Below, in pieces: positions 10,580 to 24,575 of a DNA stretch of 64,000 bases (its first letter is position 1; each line of letters opens with the position of its first letter). A model generated the notes under the pieces. The model was given only the letters and a program-made list of their open reading frames with translations, searched no databases and was not told the DNA's origin. The stretch is from Microthyrium microscopicum (Eukaryota; Ascomycota; Dothideomycetes; Microthyriales; Microthyriaceae): assembly GCA_010405405.1 (NCBI GenBank), contig MU004236.1, forward strand, positions 446,576-510,575, given 5' to 3'. A program made the translations under genes and the position numbers.

Positions 10580-11448
10580 GATTGCGATGGTCTTGTGAGT
10601 CTGGAACGGAGAAGAGGCCAAGGTGATATTGTCTTGACTTCAAGTATAAATTATATGCAATAGTTCAGCCAAAGCGGCGGGTGGACTCGGCGTTGGAAGA
10701 AGAACCAAAGGATTTGGGCGAGATCTTCTATTTATACTGGGACTTGGCCTAGCGCACACATACAAGTTAGTCATTACTCGAGCTTGTACGGTACATAAAG
10801 TACCCTTGCTCAAGTGTAACTTTGGAACTGTAATTGGTTAATGGCTCCGCATTCCACTTCCTGAGTATCTAATGCGGAGCACGTTGAACCCTTTCCATGT
10901 AAGATCCCTTCCGATCATTATCAATACACCTACCTAGGAAGAGCCTGGATGTAGCTGATGTATGGTATTGCACCATACCTGTTGTTCAATGTTGATATTG
11001 ACAGATCATATGCTGCAAGTTGATTGACGAAGAACACGTGGTAGACTATGAAGAAGCTGTGATAACCTGACGTGCAGGCTTACGGGCTCTCCAATTAACA
11101 AATCCCGAGCTATACCTCGCCGACTAGTATGGTGTTGAGGTCGCCGCTGACAGAGAGAAGATGAAGTTGAAATAAGAGCATGTTTACAGGGGTAGTCCAC
11201 GTGATAGCGCGCGTATTGCGCGTGGCGCGTCAGATCGCGCCGCCAACCTCGACGCGTTCTTCAACCTCGAACCACATTTAGACCATCACATTAAGTGTTG
11301 AGTCTTCAATTTTTTGAGACAACTACCTCCACATACTTCACTAGTCAAAATCCGCCGCTACCTGCCTTGTTCCTCAAACAATCCTTTGCACAACCACTCA
11401 AGGGCTAGCCATTTTCGACATGCAACCAATTACACTACCACGGTAGGC
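10580..11448. promoter_or_regulatory. Divergent intergenic region methyltransferase / mus7
   Basis: About 870 bp between divergent starts. It is AT-rich near the methyltransferase. Near 11200-11250 there is a GC-rich patch with several CGCG steps (GCGCGTATTGCGCGTGGCGC). No gene recognised; an in-frame leader from 11314 reaches the mus7 ATG but looks untranslated. Confidence 0.4.
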
Positions 11449-14400
11449 ATGCCAGACACGCGATGGAAAAGACGGCGGGAAGAGCGATGGAGATCAAGAG
11501 ACTTTGTTCCAGATTCCGAGGATGAGGACACGGCTGAAAGCATAGGGCATGCTGATATTACGCGTAGCGTAGCCTTTTCACAGGCCACGAAGCCATCAGC
11601 CCCCCCAGTAATCTTGGAGGTAGGTAAGCTCTTATTTATTACATGAACAGCTCTGACCGTCCCTAAGGAAGCACATCAGGATGACGACTCCTCGGAACTT
11701 TCGGATTGTACAGATGTGCCGAGTCCATCTCCCGAAAATCGTGGTATCCGACAGTTCGTGGGTGTTCAGATCACACTTCCTGCTGCTGAACAACCTGCAA
11801 GAAATGAGGCGGTATCAGCCAACGCCGAAGAAGACCAAGAAGAAGCTCCCCGACACACTCGTGATCTGAGGGATCGAAATTTTCGACAAAGACACCCTTA
11901 CAGAGCCGAGCTTCTGCAACACGCTGCCCTCGTGTCTGGTTCAATGAGAGCCGAAATACCGACTCGAGAGCCACCAATACCAGATGCCTCATCAGATGAA
12001 GAGTATTCGTCAGACGGGGCAGAATCCATAACTCGCGACTCATTGTTAAAATCCAGCAGCCCAAATCAACTGCGACAACTTAGTGAGGGTGTACCCCAGA
12101 CCCTTCCTAGCTCTCTGCCCAGTCTGGGTGATGACGATTTACCAGATCTCGATACTATATTCAAGTACGTTAAAGCTGGACAGAAGGGTAAGCTGCTTGT
12201 TGACTCCAAAACCAAACACAAAGATGGCATCGCCCCATCGACAACCGGCGGCCGCGCTCGGAGTATAGTCTCCCATGTGGATGTATATGATGTTGTTTCT
12301 TCTTCGTCTGAAAAGGAAAATCATGTTCCTGCGCGAACTCCTGCGAGGCCTGTTTTCAGGCATCTGGAGCCACCCAAATCTCAGACGCCAAAAACAGTCA
12401 TCAAATTAACCCCTCGCGCTTCAGGCGGTCGTCGACATCAGCAGGTCTGTGATGATTCTACTGATGACGAACTTGCAGAGGTATGGGAGGCCGCACGCAA
12501 GATTAAAGGAGTGCTTCCTGCGTCTTATGTTTTGCTGGATTTGAAGAAGCAACAGAATGCGCCCAATGCAGCTCAACAACCCCATCGACGCATTACCCAA
12601 GCTCCGCCACACTCTCCAGTCCGTGGAGTTGCGCAGCCAACGAAAGTGAGCGCAAATGCGCAAGGAAAATTGCCCCAAATTCCAATGTATTCGTCAGAAT
12701 CTGATGATGCTGAGGATGTCTCTGCCATGGCCGCGCCCGAAATCACACTTACTCCTCAGCACGTGGGTGACTTGGCGATGTTTGATGCAGATCCTGGTCC
12801 AGCTATGGAGGAGGATCTCATTGACTTTGACGGCCCTAGCAATTCAAGACATCGAAAGCGAAAGTCCGCGGGTAATCAACAAGGTCGTCTTCGTGCTTCC
12901 AAAAAACAACGTACCTTGAAAGGCTTTGTAAGCTCATCAAGCTCCAAACCTAATAGCTCAAACCGCCCGCGTACAAAATCTCGAGGCCCATCAAGTAGAA
13001 AGATCGGCGTACTTGATTTTGAATCAGACTCTTCACCTTCAAGGACTACTCCCGACTTCCTCAGAGTTGCAAAACGTCAGGCACGGAAGGATAAAGACTT
13101 GGCCCGCCATAGACCCTCCGGAAAACACATTAGGCTTCGCACCAGAGAAGATACAGCAGACGCTCAAGAGGTGCTTACACGATGGAGAAAAGGGAAAATA
13201 AAACGACGTTATGTAGCTCGGCCGGCGAATGGCAACCTACCGGAGAGCCGCTCGTCAATTGCTAAACACGCAAAGCTCCAAAATCTATCCATGGAGGATT
13301 TCTTGGAGGTTCATCGGTTGGAGAGAATGCGGCCTATTGTGGGGCATCTAAAACCAGACAGCGCCGTCAAGACTGCACCCAAGCGACTCGACGCCAAGTC
13401 ATCTGGCCGAAGACTTGCAGCCTTCCCAACAAATCAAGAGCATCCAAGTCTACGAACCGCACAGCTTGAGTCTCTTGAGTCGGCGGTCGAACGGCAGGTG
13501 CACAAAACGGCTTTTCATTCCGGACTTCGTCAGGTCAACCTCAACTTCGCCACCTCTAAGCAAGGTAAAGAAGTACAGGGTCAAATTATTCACCACACCG
13601 CCCTTAAATCAAATGGAAGCACAACAACCTCTGCTCCCGACAAGAACTCGAACACCGACTCTACAGCCGCAAACACTAAGAGATCCTCGACTCGACCCAA
13701 GAAACGAATTGCACAACACTTGCCAGTGCATAGAAAGGAGTATCGACAACCATCAGAACCTTTATCTACAAACTTCGAATCTAGCGATCCCATTATCTTG
13801 GATAGCACAGAGGTGCCGCCTACCAATATCACTGGATTTGCCAAGTCGTATTCCATAGACCTGGACATCCATCCAGTGCCAAATGAAGCGGCCTTTCAAA
13901 ACACAACCTTCCTTGGTAGCGGAGAATTTCGCTTGGCTCTCCACTTGGAGCACCGAGACCTTGATGTCGATGTTGGCGAGCATGAGTTCAAGATTGGCCA
14001 CTCGACTTACATTTGGTCTCAATGGGGAGAACGAATGAAGATGAATACGCAAGAATTTTACAGGGGGGTTTATAGTATAATAGGAGATCTGGACGAGTCT
14101 CCTTCGCATGACTCTTCGCTTACAGCCTCACACAATGCATTATGGGAAATACCAACACAGCTGAGAGCAATAGCCTCGGCGAATTCAGCCTGGGTGTCTT
14201 TCTCAGATCCCATTGACCGCTATGATTTCGTGGCATTTATGGCCTCGGAGCTGGACGAGCTTTTGGGCCTCACGACTGCTCGTCTAGGGCAGAGCAACTC
14301 GGATACATCAGATCCTGATGTATCTAAAGCTCTTGTTCGAATATCAGTCTATCTTCTGACTCTGCTTGCTCAGGCCAAAGCAATTGGAGGGACCCATCAT

Positions 14401-17400
14401 GATCTGAAAGATATCATCAGTAAACACTCCAGAGTTTTGCTCAAGGCGGTCTTTAGACTTGGCTTAAAGCCTGCACGAGACTTCCTTGAAGAGGTCTGGA
14501 GCGATGACCTTCGCAAAGCCGGCGTATCAGACGATTTTGTTTATGTAGAGGCAATTGTCATCCTACGTCACGTTCTCGATACAACTGAAATCAGCTTCTG
14601 GGACTCTGTTAATGCCATCATCTTGCTGGGTGTCGACAACTTCTGTAGCATACCTTCGTTCGAGGAACGATGGAGGGATACATACACTCTGCTCTCACTC
14701 CTAGGATTTAATGATTTGGGACAAGCCAATCCTACAATACGCTTTACCCATGGCATGGACAACTGGACCATACCTCAACGCTTTTGCCAGAGAGTATTTC
14801 AACTCTACGGTCAATATCCGCGAATGGGGATGAATGAATATATTCGTACCCATCTCAGACGTGTTATTCATCTAATCAATCGCTGGGGATGGAAACAATG
14901 CGATCAGATGATTTCCACCCTCTTCAACTTCTTCGTCCGTACCAACAAACTCGCACCTCTGCATCTTGAGCGAATCACAGATTCTCCCTACTTTCTCGGA
15001 AACCTGGATAAGCATCCCAGTCTGGACGCCCAAGATGCTGATCGATCGTTTGATTTGTTCTTGAAGATCATCGCAACGCGCCTCCATGGTTTGCGAGCAA
15101 CGCACCCGGAGAAAGCATCCGATCTTGTCTACAGACTAATACCCAATCACGATCGGGACCACAGCAATACTCAAACGATCTCTCATGACGATCTTGCTGC
15201 ACTAAGAAACCACCAGGACCTGCTGTGCACTCTATTCTGGCAAGCTCCTCAGAAGGATAAACTTCGTCCCTTTAAACAACTGGCAGGTCTGGTGGACCAC
15301 CGAACGTCTCATCAAAGAGTATGTCTGCTCAATGTACAAGCCTTCAAGAACCTGGTCAGATATCAGTTTACGGCTTCCAGCCAACCAGTGCCAATGGAGA
15401 AGTTCTCGGGATGGATTAAGGAAATCATCGCTCATCTTCTTGAGCAATTCCATATCGCAAGGTCAGCAACAGAGTTGGAGCGTGCCTCTAATATTGGCTC
15501 TGCCATCCCGTCTAGTGAACTTGTTCAGACAACCATTCGTAAGAACCAGAAACCGGTTCTCAGAACGCTTGGGGAAGTTGTCACTGCAATGGGGGTCGCT
15601 ACTCAACTCTCCAAATCCCAGTTGAAGATCGCCGACTTCTTGAAAGACTCTGAATTCGAAAAGATCTTCATGGTATCAGCAGACAACCATTCCGAAGTTA
15701 ACAGTCTGATGGTTTCTGCGATTCAGCTCTATAACCAATTCCTGGATCTACCCGATCACATCGATCAGCACATGTCGGAAGAGAGTCAAGACTACTATGG
15801 TGACGACTTCTCTTATGTAGATCTCGAATTTGTGGAGAAGCCACTATTTGAATTTCTCTCAACCTCTTTTGAAGCTGATAAGAGCCCGAATGACCTGGTT
15901 GCACCTGCATTGGTGAAGTGCTGGGTCAAGTACGTCTCTTTGCAAGTTCAACGAAATGCACTGAAATCATGGGAAGACTTCATAGGCTCTTATGGGGAAT
16001 GCTCATGGGAGCGATTTCCCAGCAGTCATCACAAGAGCAAATATGGCGCCCTTTTTTACGCCTCTCTTCTGTCTTCAGACAAGTCGGCTTTCAAAGCAAT
16101 CACAACAGCCATCTCAAACAAGGAAGTGGTTATCAGAACCTGGCTAGTATCGCTGGTTGAGCGAGTGTCTCGTCTGAAGTACCAACATGAACTGACCTCA
16201 TCCATCCTCAATTCTGATGCCTCAGACCCGCTTCTTTCAAACCTGCCATTCTGGAAAGACAAAGATGGCCAGTACAGACTCACCTTTACAGAGCTCCAAA
16301 GTCGTCGCCTTGCACTGATCTCAAGCCTGCTCGAAAACATGAGCTTGATTCACGATACACGCCACATGCACTTCGCGCCAACTCTAAACCAAACCGAGAT
16401 CAAAGCTTGCTTAAAAGCAATGATGGAAGCAATGAAATCGAACTACAAAGAAATGAAGCAAAAAGACTCCACCAGTGGTGACTACATCCACTTCGTCCAG
16501 CAGATTATTAGCCTCCTCCAACAATACACCGCCCACATCGTCGCCGTCGACCGCTTTTTCACCGATGACACCACCTTCCCCGTTCCCGCTCATGATCCCG
16601 CATACATCGCCAGCCAGCTACTCAGCTACAACAACAAACTCCGAGATGATAGCACCATCCGCAAGCTCATATTCTTCCTGCTGCCCCTCGCCCACCGAGC
16701 CGCAAAAGAAAATCAGCATGACCGCCTCACATGCCAACTGATCGCAGCCATGACTCATGGCTCCGAAGACGCACCAACACCGACCCTCCGCGCCGTCCTC
16801 CTTCAAGCGGTCTTCCCAGCATACATCCAACTCGCCATCTCCTCGCCTTGCGGCTGGCTATTTGCGCGGCCCATCATATCTGCCAGCACGGATGTATTGA
16901 ACACAATGATCTACAAATTTACACACTCCGATCCAGCCGGGCGCGCGACCGCACTCACCAGCCTTTCCGCTACCCTCTCCGTCCTCCACTCTACCCTCCA
17001 GCCACTCCTACACGATCTACGAACCCTGCGCCAACCACATGTTCTGCGTGTGCTAGCACCACTAATCCGTCTCGCCAGCGCTGTGCTTCCAACTTTAATC
17101 TATCTACAGCGCATGATGCATGTAGGCGCCGAATGCATGAATTCAGTGCAATTCATGCGCGCCTTCACAGTGATCATCGCACAGTTGTTGATGGAGCGCG
17201 AACCAACTCTTGAGATTATAAATCCACTCCACAGGCTAGCTGCATTACCAGAACAGTATGACGACGTGCGCAGAGTATGTCACACAGAGCTGGAGCGCGT
17301 ACTGCGAGATTCGTGGGTCTTTGATGAAGGACAGCACAAGTACTATGTGCTGAAGAACCGGGAACGGCAGGAAGTTGACGTGCCAGCGATGGATTACGCA

Positions 17401-17478
17401 GTGGTAAAGGCCGAGATAGTTGACGCGATTGAAGAGTATCACACCATTTTGCATAGGATGAAAGGATTGGGAATATGA
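11449..17478 (+). CDS. mus7: Mus7/MMS22-family replication-fork repair protein
   Basis: Two exons: 11449-11619 and 11668-17478, joined in phase 0 across a 48-bp intron, giving 1993 residues. It starts MPDTRWKRRREERWRSRDFV. The N-terminal 700 residues are low complexity with acidic/Ser clusters (SSDEEYSSDGAES, SSESDDAEDVS) and basic blocks, typical of a regulated, DNA-associated scaffold. From about residue 790 onward it is a long helical repeat region matching the Mus7/MMS22 family: LGSGEFRLALHLEHRDLDVD, later TRLHGLRATHPEKASDLVYR, and CGWLFARPIISASTDVLNTM near the C-terminus. In yeasts Mms22/Mus7 is the substrate-side subunit of the Rtt101-Mms1 cullin ligase acting at stalled forks in the nucleus. 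Length and architecture fit a full gene; no break was seen. Its 3' end faces the bromodomain gene. Confidence 0.9.
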
Positions 17479-18418
17479 TTTTAGCATAAAAGCATAGAAA
17501 TGCAATATCAAGAAACCCATAATGCACACACGCGCTCATAGCAGATTTAAAAGTGATAAAACAAAGTGGAATGAATTATTGTTGTTGATAGCAGAACCAA
17601 CCGAAATCGAGCAACATTTCCCAAGGAGTAGAGGAACTCTATTTCATTTCAAAAGAACAGATTTGCCAGCAGGGTATACAACTAATACAACAACATACAA
17701 CTTTTTGTGAATAGCCGACATTCCGAGAGCTCTTTTCCGTCAGCAAAATCAATCTTGGAAAATCCCATCCACCGCGCTCCTGCAAAGCCCGATCCAAAGG
17801 ATGACAGGCATATCGAAAATCAGGCAACAAGATCAAAAAATTCCCTGTAACAAAGACTGCCGTTTCCCCTATCAAATGCATGTTCTATCCGTAAAACCCC
17901 AAGCAGTACCGTTACAACCGTTACAAAGAAGGGATAAGAAAGAGGGGTGTTGAGGCAGACTGTGATATGCCTGTACAGGTGTAGTGGGTGGGTATGTCGT
18001 TAATGGCCCGGAGGAATTAGTGTAAGCAAATCATCGTCTCCGAGGGTAATGGATAAGTGACATTCAGTGGCAGTTGAGGCAAGACACCATGACGATGTAC
18101 TTGACAGTGGATTCTTGGTCGATAGTTGAATTCGGCATATCAATAAAGCTTTTCGTTCTGATAATCAGAGCTGCTGAAGACTGGAGTGATGAAAGACACT
18201 TTTCGCCTAAAAATGCTCTTATACACCATTATTCAAATGAACGTGATGGCTTCGATTGAAACAACCGAAATTTCGTAGATGGCAGCAAGCCCCCATGATG
18301 ACTTTGACATGACTTTATCGAGTATCATGGGAAACCAAGAGTCTACAAAGAAAGAATGCCATTGAACAAGAGAAAGAGAGGTGGTGGGAAAGGTTGATTT
18401 GAGTTCTGATCGGATGAT
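17479..18418. other. Convergent 3' intergenic region mus7 / BET gene
   Basis: About 940 bp, rich in A/T and poly-A-like runs, holding the two 3' untranslated regions. No recognisable gene. Confidence 0.4.
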
Positions 18419-21405
18419 CTACTCTTCCTCGCTGCTGGAAGACTCGTCTTCGCTGCTCTCTACTTGACCACCTGCTGGGTATACGTTAGCTTTGAAATTT
18501 ACAACAAGGAGGACAGAAACTGAGTCCGAGCAAAGCACTCAAGACTGTGAAATTACCAATAACAGGTTTTGAAGCCATTGGAATCGAGGCGGAGCTGAAA
18601 GCAGCACGATCATAGCCAGACCGTCCACCTCCCAGCATCCGATGTGGAGAAACCGAGTTCCCGTTGACGTTGACATTGCCACCAGCACTTGCGGTGCCAA
18701 TATCGAGTCTAGAAGCCTGGTTTTGCGCTGAAGAAATCGCTTGTCGCTTACCATCGTTGTTGCCATTCTCGGAGCCAGATTGATTATCGAATCGTTGCAG
18801 CTGCTGCTTAACCTGAGCTATCTTAGATTCCTGTTCGCGGGCACTCATAGGCTTGCTCTTCTTTCGCTGAGTAGTTGAATGCTGCTTGGGCAGTGCTGAT
18901 TCTTCATAATCTTCATCTTCGGCGACATCGGTTCCGGTGTTGCGTCGGTAATTCTTAACAAACTTTAGCAGGTCATGAAGCACATGGTCGGGGATCTCAT
19001 CAACATCAAGCTCGAGTTCGTCATCATGCACGTCCTAGAACGATGTCAGTATCAGTGGTTTGCGAAAAGAAATTGAGACTTACTCTAAGCTTCGGCACGC
19101 CGTTCCTTATCATTTGCACCGCTTTGCGCATATTAGCCTCATCTAAATCTGCAATGCCATCTGAAACATAGCGCTTCTGTTCGAGGGAAAGGCGCTTTGG
19201 CTTTGGAGGTTTCTTGGTCTTGGTGCTTGTCTTCTGTGTCAAAGCCCCGAGGCTGGTGCTACCACGTTTAGTCTTCTTCGAACCCTCCACTTTCACTTTC
19301 TTGTCCTTCTTCTTGCCTTTGCTTTGGGTGTGGGCACTAGAAAGACTAATAACTTCTGCAGAAAGAGCAGCGATTTGTTTTTGCAGATCCATCATTCGAC
19401 GTAATTGTTCATCTTTGCCTTCGCCTTCACTCTCTTCAGACTCTTCATCCGAGTCAGCATCGCTGGGTGGCTCTGAGGGGGGTTGATTGTTTGCAATCCA
19501 CTCGTCCTTCTTGGTCCATGCCTGCTCAAAGGCTTCCTGGGTCTTCTGCCCAGCAGTGTGAACCAAATCCCCAGGCGCATTGAACAAGAAACAATTCTTG
19601 AATACGAGCTCCGCATCAGCATGAAATTCCTTTGCATTTTTATAGGCCCCGTCTTGCAGTTTCTTGTCAATGGTCCCAAAATCCATCGGCTTCTTCACGA
19701 TCTTGTTGTAGTGTGGAATGTTCAAAGCGACGGTATCCACAGCAGACATGAAGTAATGCGAGTGCGCGCTGATCTTTGCCTTTTTCAGTTCCTTGATAAC
19801 CTCTTCACAGAACTCTAGTTCTAATCGAGGTTGCTTTCGCTTTCGATCTTTGTTGGTTACAGAAGTATAGACTAGGTCTTTGGACGGAGGTTTGATGATC
19901 TCACGCTTTGGCCGACTGGACTCAGAATCACGACGTATGGCAGGTACGCCATTCGCGTCAACATATGATTCCTGTCGTTTGGGAGGATCGGGCTTGGCCT
20001 TTGGTGTTACTGCCTTGGGAGCCGGGGTACCTGTAGGTGGCGACGGATTAGTTGGGGGATTGACTTTGGCCATTGCTGCAGTTCTGGACTCACGACGCGG
20101 AGGCATTGTTTTTGTGGGTGGCTGAGCTTTTTTCTTTTGTGCGTCATGAGAACCATCACCAGTAGGCAGAGTTTGCATTAGCTTTGCGAAGTATTGGCGG
20201 AGATTAACCCCCGAATACGACACAGCATGTGTTGGTCCGTTGAAAGTGAGGGCATTCTGCACCATCAGGTCCATATCCTGCCAGAAATCGTTTGCCGAAG
20301 CGTAAGCCTCCTTCTTCAGTTTTTCTTCAACCGTGCTGATATCCATTGGATTTTTGATGACGTCCGGATAGGTTGGCAGACCCAGGCTGACATGATCAAC
20401 GGGACTCAGAAATGGGAGCGCAGCTTTAGTTTTCTTAGTCTTCCGAAGACTATCCAGAAGAAATCGATGTTGAGCTTTGGTCATTTGATTGGTGTCAAAC
20501 TGAAGAGGAACCGTGGGACCAGGTGGAGGCGCCATGACAGACGCGTTTGTTTCTGCATCTTCAGTCGCAGCGCCTGCAGTGGCAGTATCACCACTGACGT
20601 TGGCTGAACCGGTAACATCCGGCGTAGTCTTGGCGCGTTTTGCATCAGGCTCATTGTCCTCGTCATCGTCGCGTGGACGGACTTGGCCGGCAGCTCGAGG
20701 CATGCGCATCTCAAGAGACTGACCTGCGACAAGTGTGTTCGACGAAGACTGAGGTTTGGCTGAGGATTGGGGCTTCGGAATTTCCGCCTGTTCTTCCTTA
20801 TCGCCGTTTGGCGCTTCAGCGGGGTTATCGAGAGGATTTATAGTTTCAGCTTGTTGATTATCGATCGGGTTTTCATCAACTACCATAGGTTCTGGAGAGA
20901 GCTCTGCAGCAGTTGTGGTGGGTTCTAGAGAGACAGGTTCGTCGCGAACGTCCGAGGTAGGTTGTTCAATGGGTGGTGGGACTGCGTCGGTTTCTTGAAT
21001 AGGTGCGGTGTCTATTGTGGGATCTTCGGGAATAATAGGCTCCGCACTTGCCACTCGTTCAGGCTGAGGTTTTGGCTCAACGACAGAAACGGCAGGCGCG
21101 ACCGACTCTTCAGCATCAACCCCACCTTCCACCGCTTTTCCATTGGGTATATCGTGCGCGTCATCCATTACAACATCTTCTCCATCTCCGTTGGCTTGTC
21201 CATTTATCGCGACGGGAACCGAAGGTTTCGAGGTGACAGGTTCTTGTACATGTCCATTGGCATCGCTGCTATTCAAATCATCTATCAGCACATGTTCTTT
21301 GGGTTACGCGCAAAGACGCGATACGCACCCATTAGTTTGCGAGTCCAGATCCATCTTAGTATTTTCAGCGGAGATCGAACCAACAACAGCAGGCGATTCC
21401 GACAT
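18419..21405 (-). CDS. bdf1: BET family double-bromodomain protein (Bdf1-like)
   Basis: Four exons: 21405-21329, 21268-19084, 19034-18557 and 18474-18419, giving 931 residues; all phases close. An in-frame ATG at 21414 would add MAI. Order of parts: an acidic, Pro/Glu-rich N-terminus (1-280); bromodomain 1 (about 288-394), with LPTYPDVIKNPMDISTVEEK and the acetyl-lysine Asn in ALTFNGP; bromodomain 2 (about 508-618), with IPHYNKIVKKPMDFGTIDKK and the Asn in FLFNAPG; a basic Lys-rich linker; the NET domain, with LELDVDEIPDHVLHDLLKFV; and a Ser/Glu tail ending SSEDESSSSEEE. Bdf1/BRD4-type proteins read acetylated histone H4 and support TFIID-linked transcription in the nucleus. The NET domain only becomes continuous after splicing, which supports the intron at 19083-19035. 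Both bromodomains look functional. Confidence 0.93.
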
Positions 21406-21414
21406 TATTGCCAT

Positions 21415-23288
21415 TGCATGTTTCGACGGACAGAATGTATTCGTGATTCGGAATTCGACGGGAGTGATAGGACAGAGGAGCTGAAAGATGGCCGGGCGCA
21501 GGAGATTTTATAGTTGGAGAATGGAAGAGGTGAAGGTGGTCGCACGGGGCGCGGGAGGGAGATGGTGGTATTGATGGCGAGGTTTGTTGTGGTGATGGTT
21601 ATGGAGAGGTGGAAGAACGAAACTAGGTTTGAAGTCAGACAAAATAGACCGGAATTGCTGGGTTTATATGCGCTTCGCAGCAAGAGGCTAAACAGCGGCT
21701 AGGGTGTAGGTGCTAGGTAAGTAATAGGGTCATGGTAGGCAGGCGCATTGGTGCATTGGTGCAGCCGCAACGGGAGAGGCAACAACTACACTTTCCAAGG
21801 TTGACAATAATTCATGTAAATTTCCAGTAGTAGGCAAGAGGCAATAGGCGGCAAGTAACATGAACAGGCAGAAAACCGTTGTATGCCACGTGATAGCCTG
21901 TTGCCACCATTGAAGCTGCAGGTAGAGATCGCGTGGTGAAAGTGCAGATGGCTACGCGATGCGACCTTTAAAAACACGATTCAAAATAGGAACAATTGCA
22001 ACACCATGAACGGAACATGATAGGAGGGGGTTGGACAGAAACAAGGGCTGGTTCGCGAGTGTATGATCAACCCTACACATAACAGGTATGAAAGAACAAG
22101 TATTGTGCATACCGGAGATATAGATAAACCTATCCAAATTTATCGCCTTATTGCTGGATGTAAGGTGAAGTATATGTAGAACCGCGCGGATATGGAATAT
22201 CAATGATGGAAGGAAGGAGCGTGAATGCGACAAGGCTGTGGTGTACTGTAGGTCGCGATTGGAGGTTTAGGGAACAGCGGAAAATCAGATGAGCAGGCGG
22301 AAAGAGCAGACCAGACACGACTTTATGTCTTTCCACTCCTCCACTTGCATGGGCCGCTGATTACACCCTATCCCTATTGGCTGATCTGGCTAGTCCACAG
22401 CTTGGTCCAATTATCTGCCATTGCACCAAGCCTTCAGAAAAAAATAAGTGGCATCAATGCTCCCATCAAGTGTCATGTCTACCATCTGCTTCGCTTTATT
22501 TCGAGGGCTTGGATTTCCTATTCAGTGCCTATAATACTCGATCCTCCATAGAATGCGATGGGCTTTAGAGTAGCTTTTGTTTAAGAAGTACGATGGGAGA
22601 CAGCATACTTGATGGGAGCGCGCCATATATTTTGTCACCCGGTTGCAAGGCTTAAGAAAAAAATGCAGCCTCGTCGCTAGGCTTCAAACTTAAGCTTCCA
22701 GCATCGCACGATGCGTGTTTTGTGGTTCAAGGTGTTGTACGCGATGCCGTCTCCGGGTTGATCTGATATGGACCGTGATAAGCCTGGATGCACGCGGCTA
22801 TGATAATGGTAATCGTTCAAGGCTTACAAGTTACGGCAACTGTGAATTTGTGTCACAGGTAACTAACTCCCTTGCAAGACCGGTGTCCCAGCGTATCGCA
22901 TTATCTCCAAGAGCGCGCGTCACTTGGTGACCACATAGATATTTGGACTCACTATTGCTCGGCCAAGTAAGTTAAATAAAAAACGTGCTGAGGTTATATC
23001 AATGAGTTCAACTTGAGATGGATGAGTACGGAGGAAAGGAGGCATGAATAGTCGAGGTTATGTAGCGTGCGACTTCCTTAGGGACTGGGCGCATGGACCC
23101 ATTTTGCCAAGAACCAGCCGCTTGCTTAGTGGAGAAGCTACGAGGCCCCTCCGCAATTTTTTTCTCCAACACTAAATTTCAGTTGCAATTTTCCTAAACC
23201 CAATTGCCAGAGCCCGTGGACTATCTCAACTATACCAACACTTCCTCAAACCTCCCGTATATTCTCCGGTACTGCTTCCATACACATC
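21415..23288. other. Divergent intergenic region of 1.9 kb
   Basis: Lies between the BET gene and the Utp12-domain gene and holds both promoters. CT-rich tracts stand just upstream of 23289, as at many fungal transcription starts. A short direct repeat GCATTGGT occurs twice near 21747-21760. Small open frames have no family match that I recognise. I saw no RNA gene. Confidence 0.4.
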
Positions 23289-24575
23289 ATGCCCAGTGTC
23301 ACCTCCCGGTCTCGCAAGGCCGACGAGCTGCTCGGAAACGAGCGTGCCGCCAAAAAAATTAAGACCTCGACAACGTCACACGATCGCTCTGAACCGTCCC
23401 TCAAATCGGCCTTACTTTCCAATGGCAATACCAAGAAGCTCGAAGCTAACCTAACCAGTACACCAAATAAGACTGGTCATGTAGTGAACGAGACCAACGC
23501 AACTATCAGCAATACTGTCGGTCAAATACCCAGGCCAGCCACTACCGAAGTTATCGAACTATCCAGCAATTCTGAGAGTAGCGATGAGTCGGAAGATGAC
23601 GATGAAGAGCCAGACTCGAATGGCATTCTTCAAACCAACGGTGCCGCATCAGACGAGGAAGAACAAGAGCTCAACGGAATATCCACTAGCGATAAAGAAA
23701 ACGAGATGGAACTAGACCCCGACTCCGCCAACGACGAAGTCACATTTGGCGATCTCGTCCAAGCAGGTCCCATTGACGTCGAAGCAGCACTCAAGCCCAC
23801 CACCCATACCTCCACACCGCTCGCACCCCGCCTAGCCTCACAACGCAACGCCATAACATCAACATCTCTCGGCACAGTCCTCACGCAAGCACTCAACACC
23901 AACGATCGCGAGCTCATCGAAGAATGCTACCTCACCCACGATCTCGACGCCATTCGCGCCACCATCGCGAGACTGCAGCCACAACTCGTTGAAAAGCTGC
24001 TGCAAAACATCGCCGATAAACTGCATAAGCGTCCTGGTCGGGCTAGTAACCTCATGGTCTGGGTGCAGTGGTCTCTGGTGTCGCATGGTGGGTATTTGGC
24101 TACGAGGGCGGATGTTGTTAACAAGTTGAGCTCGCTGAATCGCGTAATAAGAGAACGTGCCAGCGGGCTTCAGTCTCTATTGACACTCAAGGGCAAGCTG
24201 GATATGCTGAATGCTCAGCTCGAATTACGCCGTGAAGCTATGGAGCTGATTGGCCGGGACTCGGATGACGATGAGGAGGTGGTTATCTATGTGGAAGGAC
24301 AAGAGAATGAGCTGCCGAAAGGTGGTATCGAGGATGATGATTTGGACGTGGACGATGATGCTTTGGCTGGTGCCGTCATTCAAGATGAGGATGACGACTC
24401 GGATGACTCGGAGGACTTTTCGGATGATGAATCCGTGTCAGCGGATGGCTTCTCGGGTGGAATACCCAGTGAGCCATCAGTTGGTAGCGCTTCAGAGGAT
24501 GAGGATGAGGAAAGTGAGCCGGAGCCGGTGGCAACAACAAAAGCTTCCAAGAAGGGCAAAGGCAAGAAGAAATAG
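23289..24575 (+). CDS. Utp12-domain small-subunit processome protein (Utp5/WDR43 C-terminal type)
   Basis: A single exon of 428 residues. The N-terminus is basic (MPSVTSRSRKADELLGNERA) and leads into acidic Ser/Glu/Asp stretches (SSDESEDDDEEPDSNG). The folded part is about residues 190-320: GTVLTQALNTNDRELIEECY, then LDAIRATIARLQPQLVEKLL, ASNLMVWVQWSLVSHGGYL and LQSLLTLKGKLDMLNAQLEL. This is the Utp12 helical domain found at the C-terminus of Utp4/5/12-type t-UTP and UTP-B proteins. The C-terminus is very acidic and then ends in a Lys run (KASKKGKGKKK), as in nucleolar proteins. The expected role is early 18S pre-rRNA transcription and processing. Yeast Utp5 also has WD40 repeats in front; here only the Utp12 part is present, as I recall for other filamentous fungi. 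Confidence 0.82.
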   Translation: MPSVTSRSRKADELLGNERAAKKIKTSTTSHDRSEPSLKSALLSNGNTKKLEANLTSTPNKTGHVVNETNATISNTVGQIPRPATTEVIELSSNSESSDESEDDDEEPDSNGILQTNGAASDEEEQELNGISTSDKENEMELDPDSANDEVTFGDLVQAGPIDVEAALKPTTHTSTPLAPRLASQRNAITSTSLGTVLTQALNTNDRELIEECYLTHDLDAIRATIARLQPQLVEKLLQNIADKLHKRPGRASNLMVWVQWSLVSHGGYLATRADVVNKLSSLNRVIRERASGLQSLLTLKGKLDMLNAQLELRREAMELIGRDSDDDEEVVIYVEGQENELPKGGIEDDDLDVDDDALAGAVIQDEDDDSDDSEDFSDDESVSADGFSGGIPSEPSVGSASEDEDEESEPEPVATTKASKKGKGKKK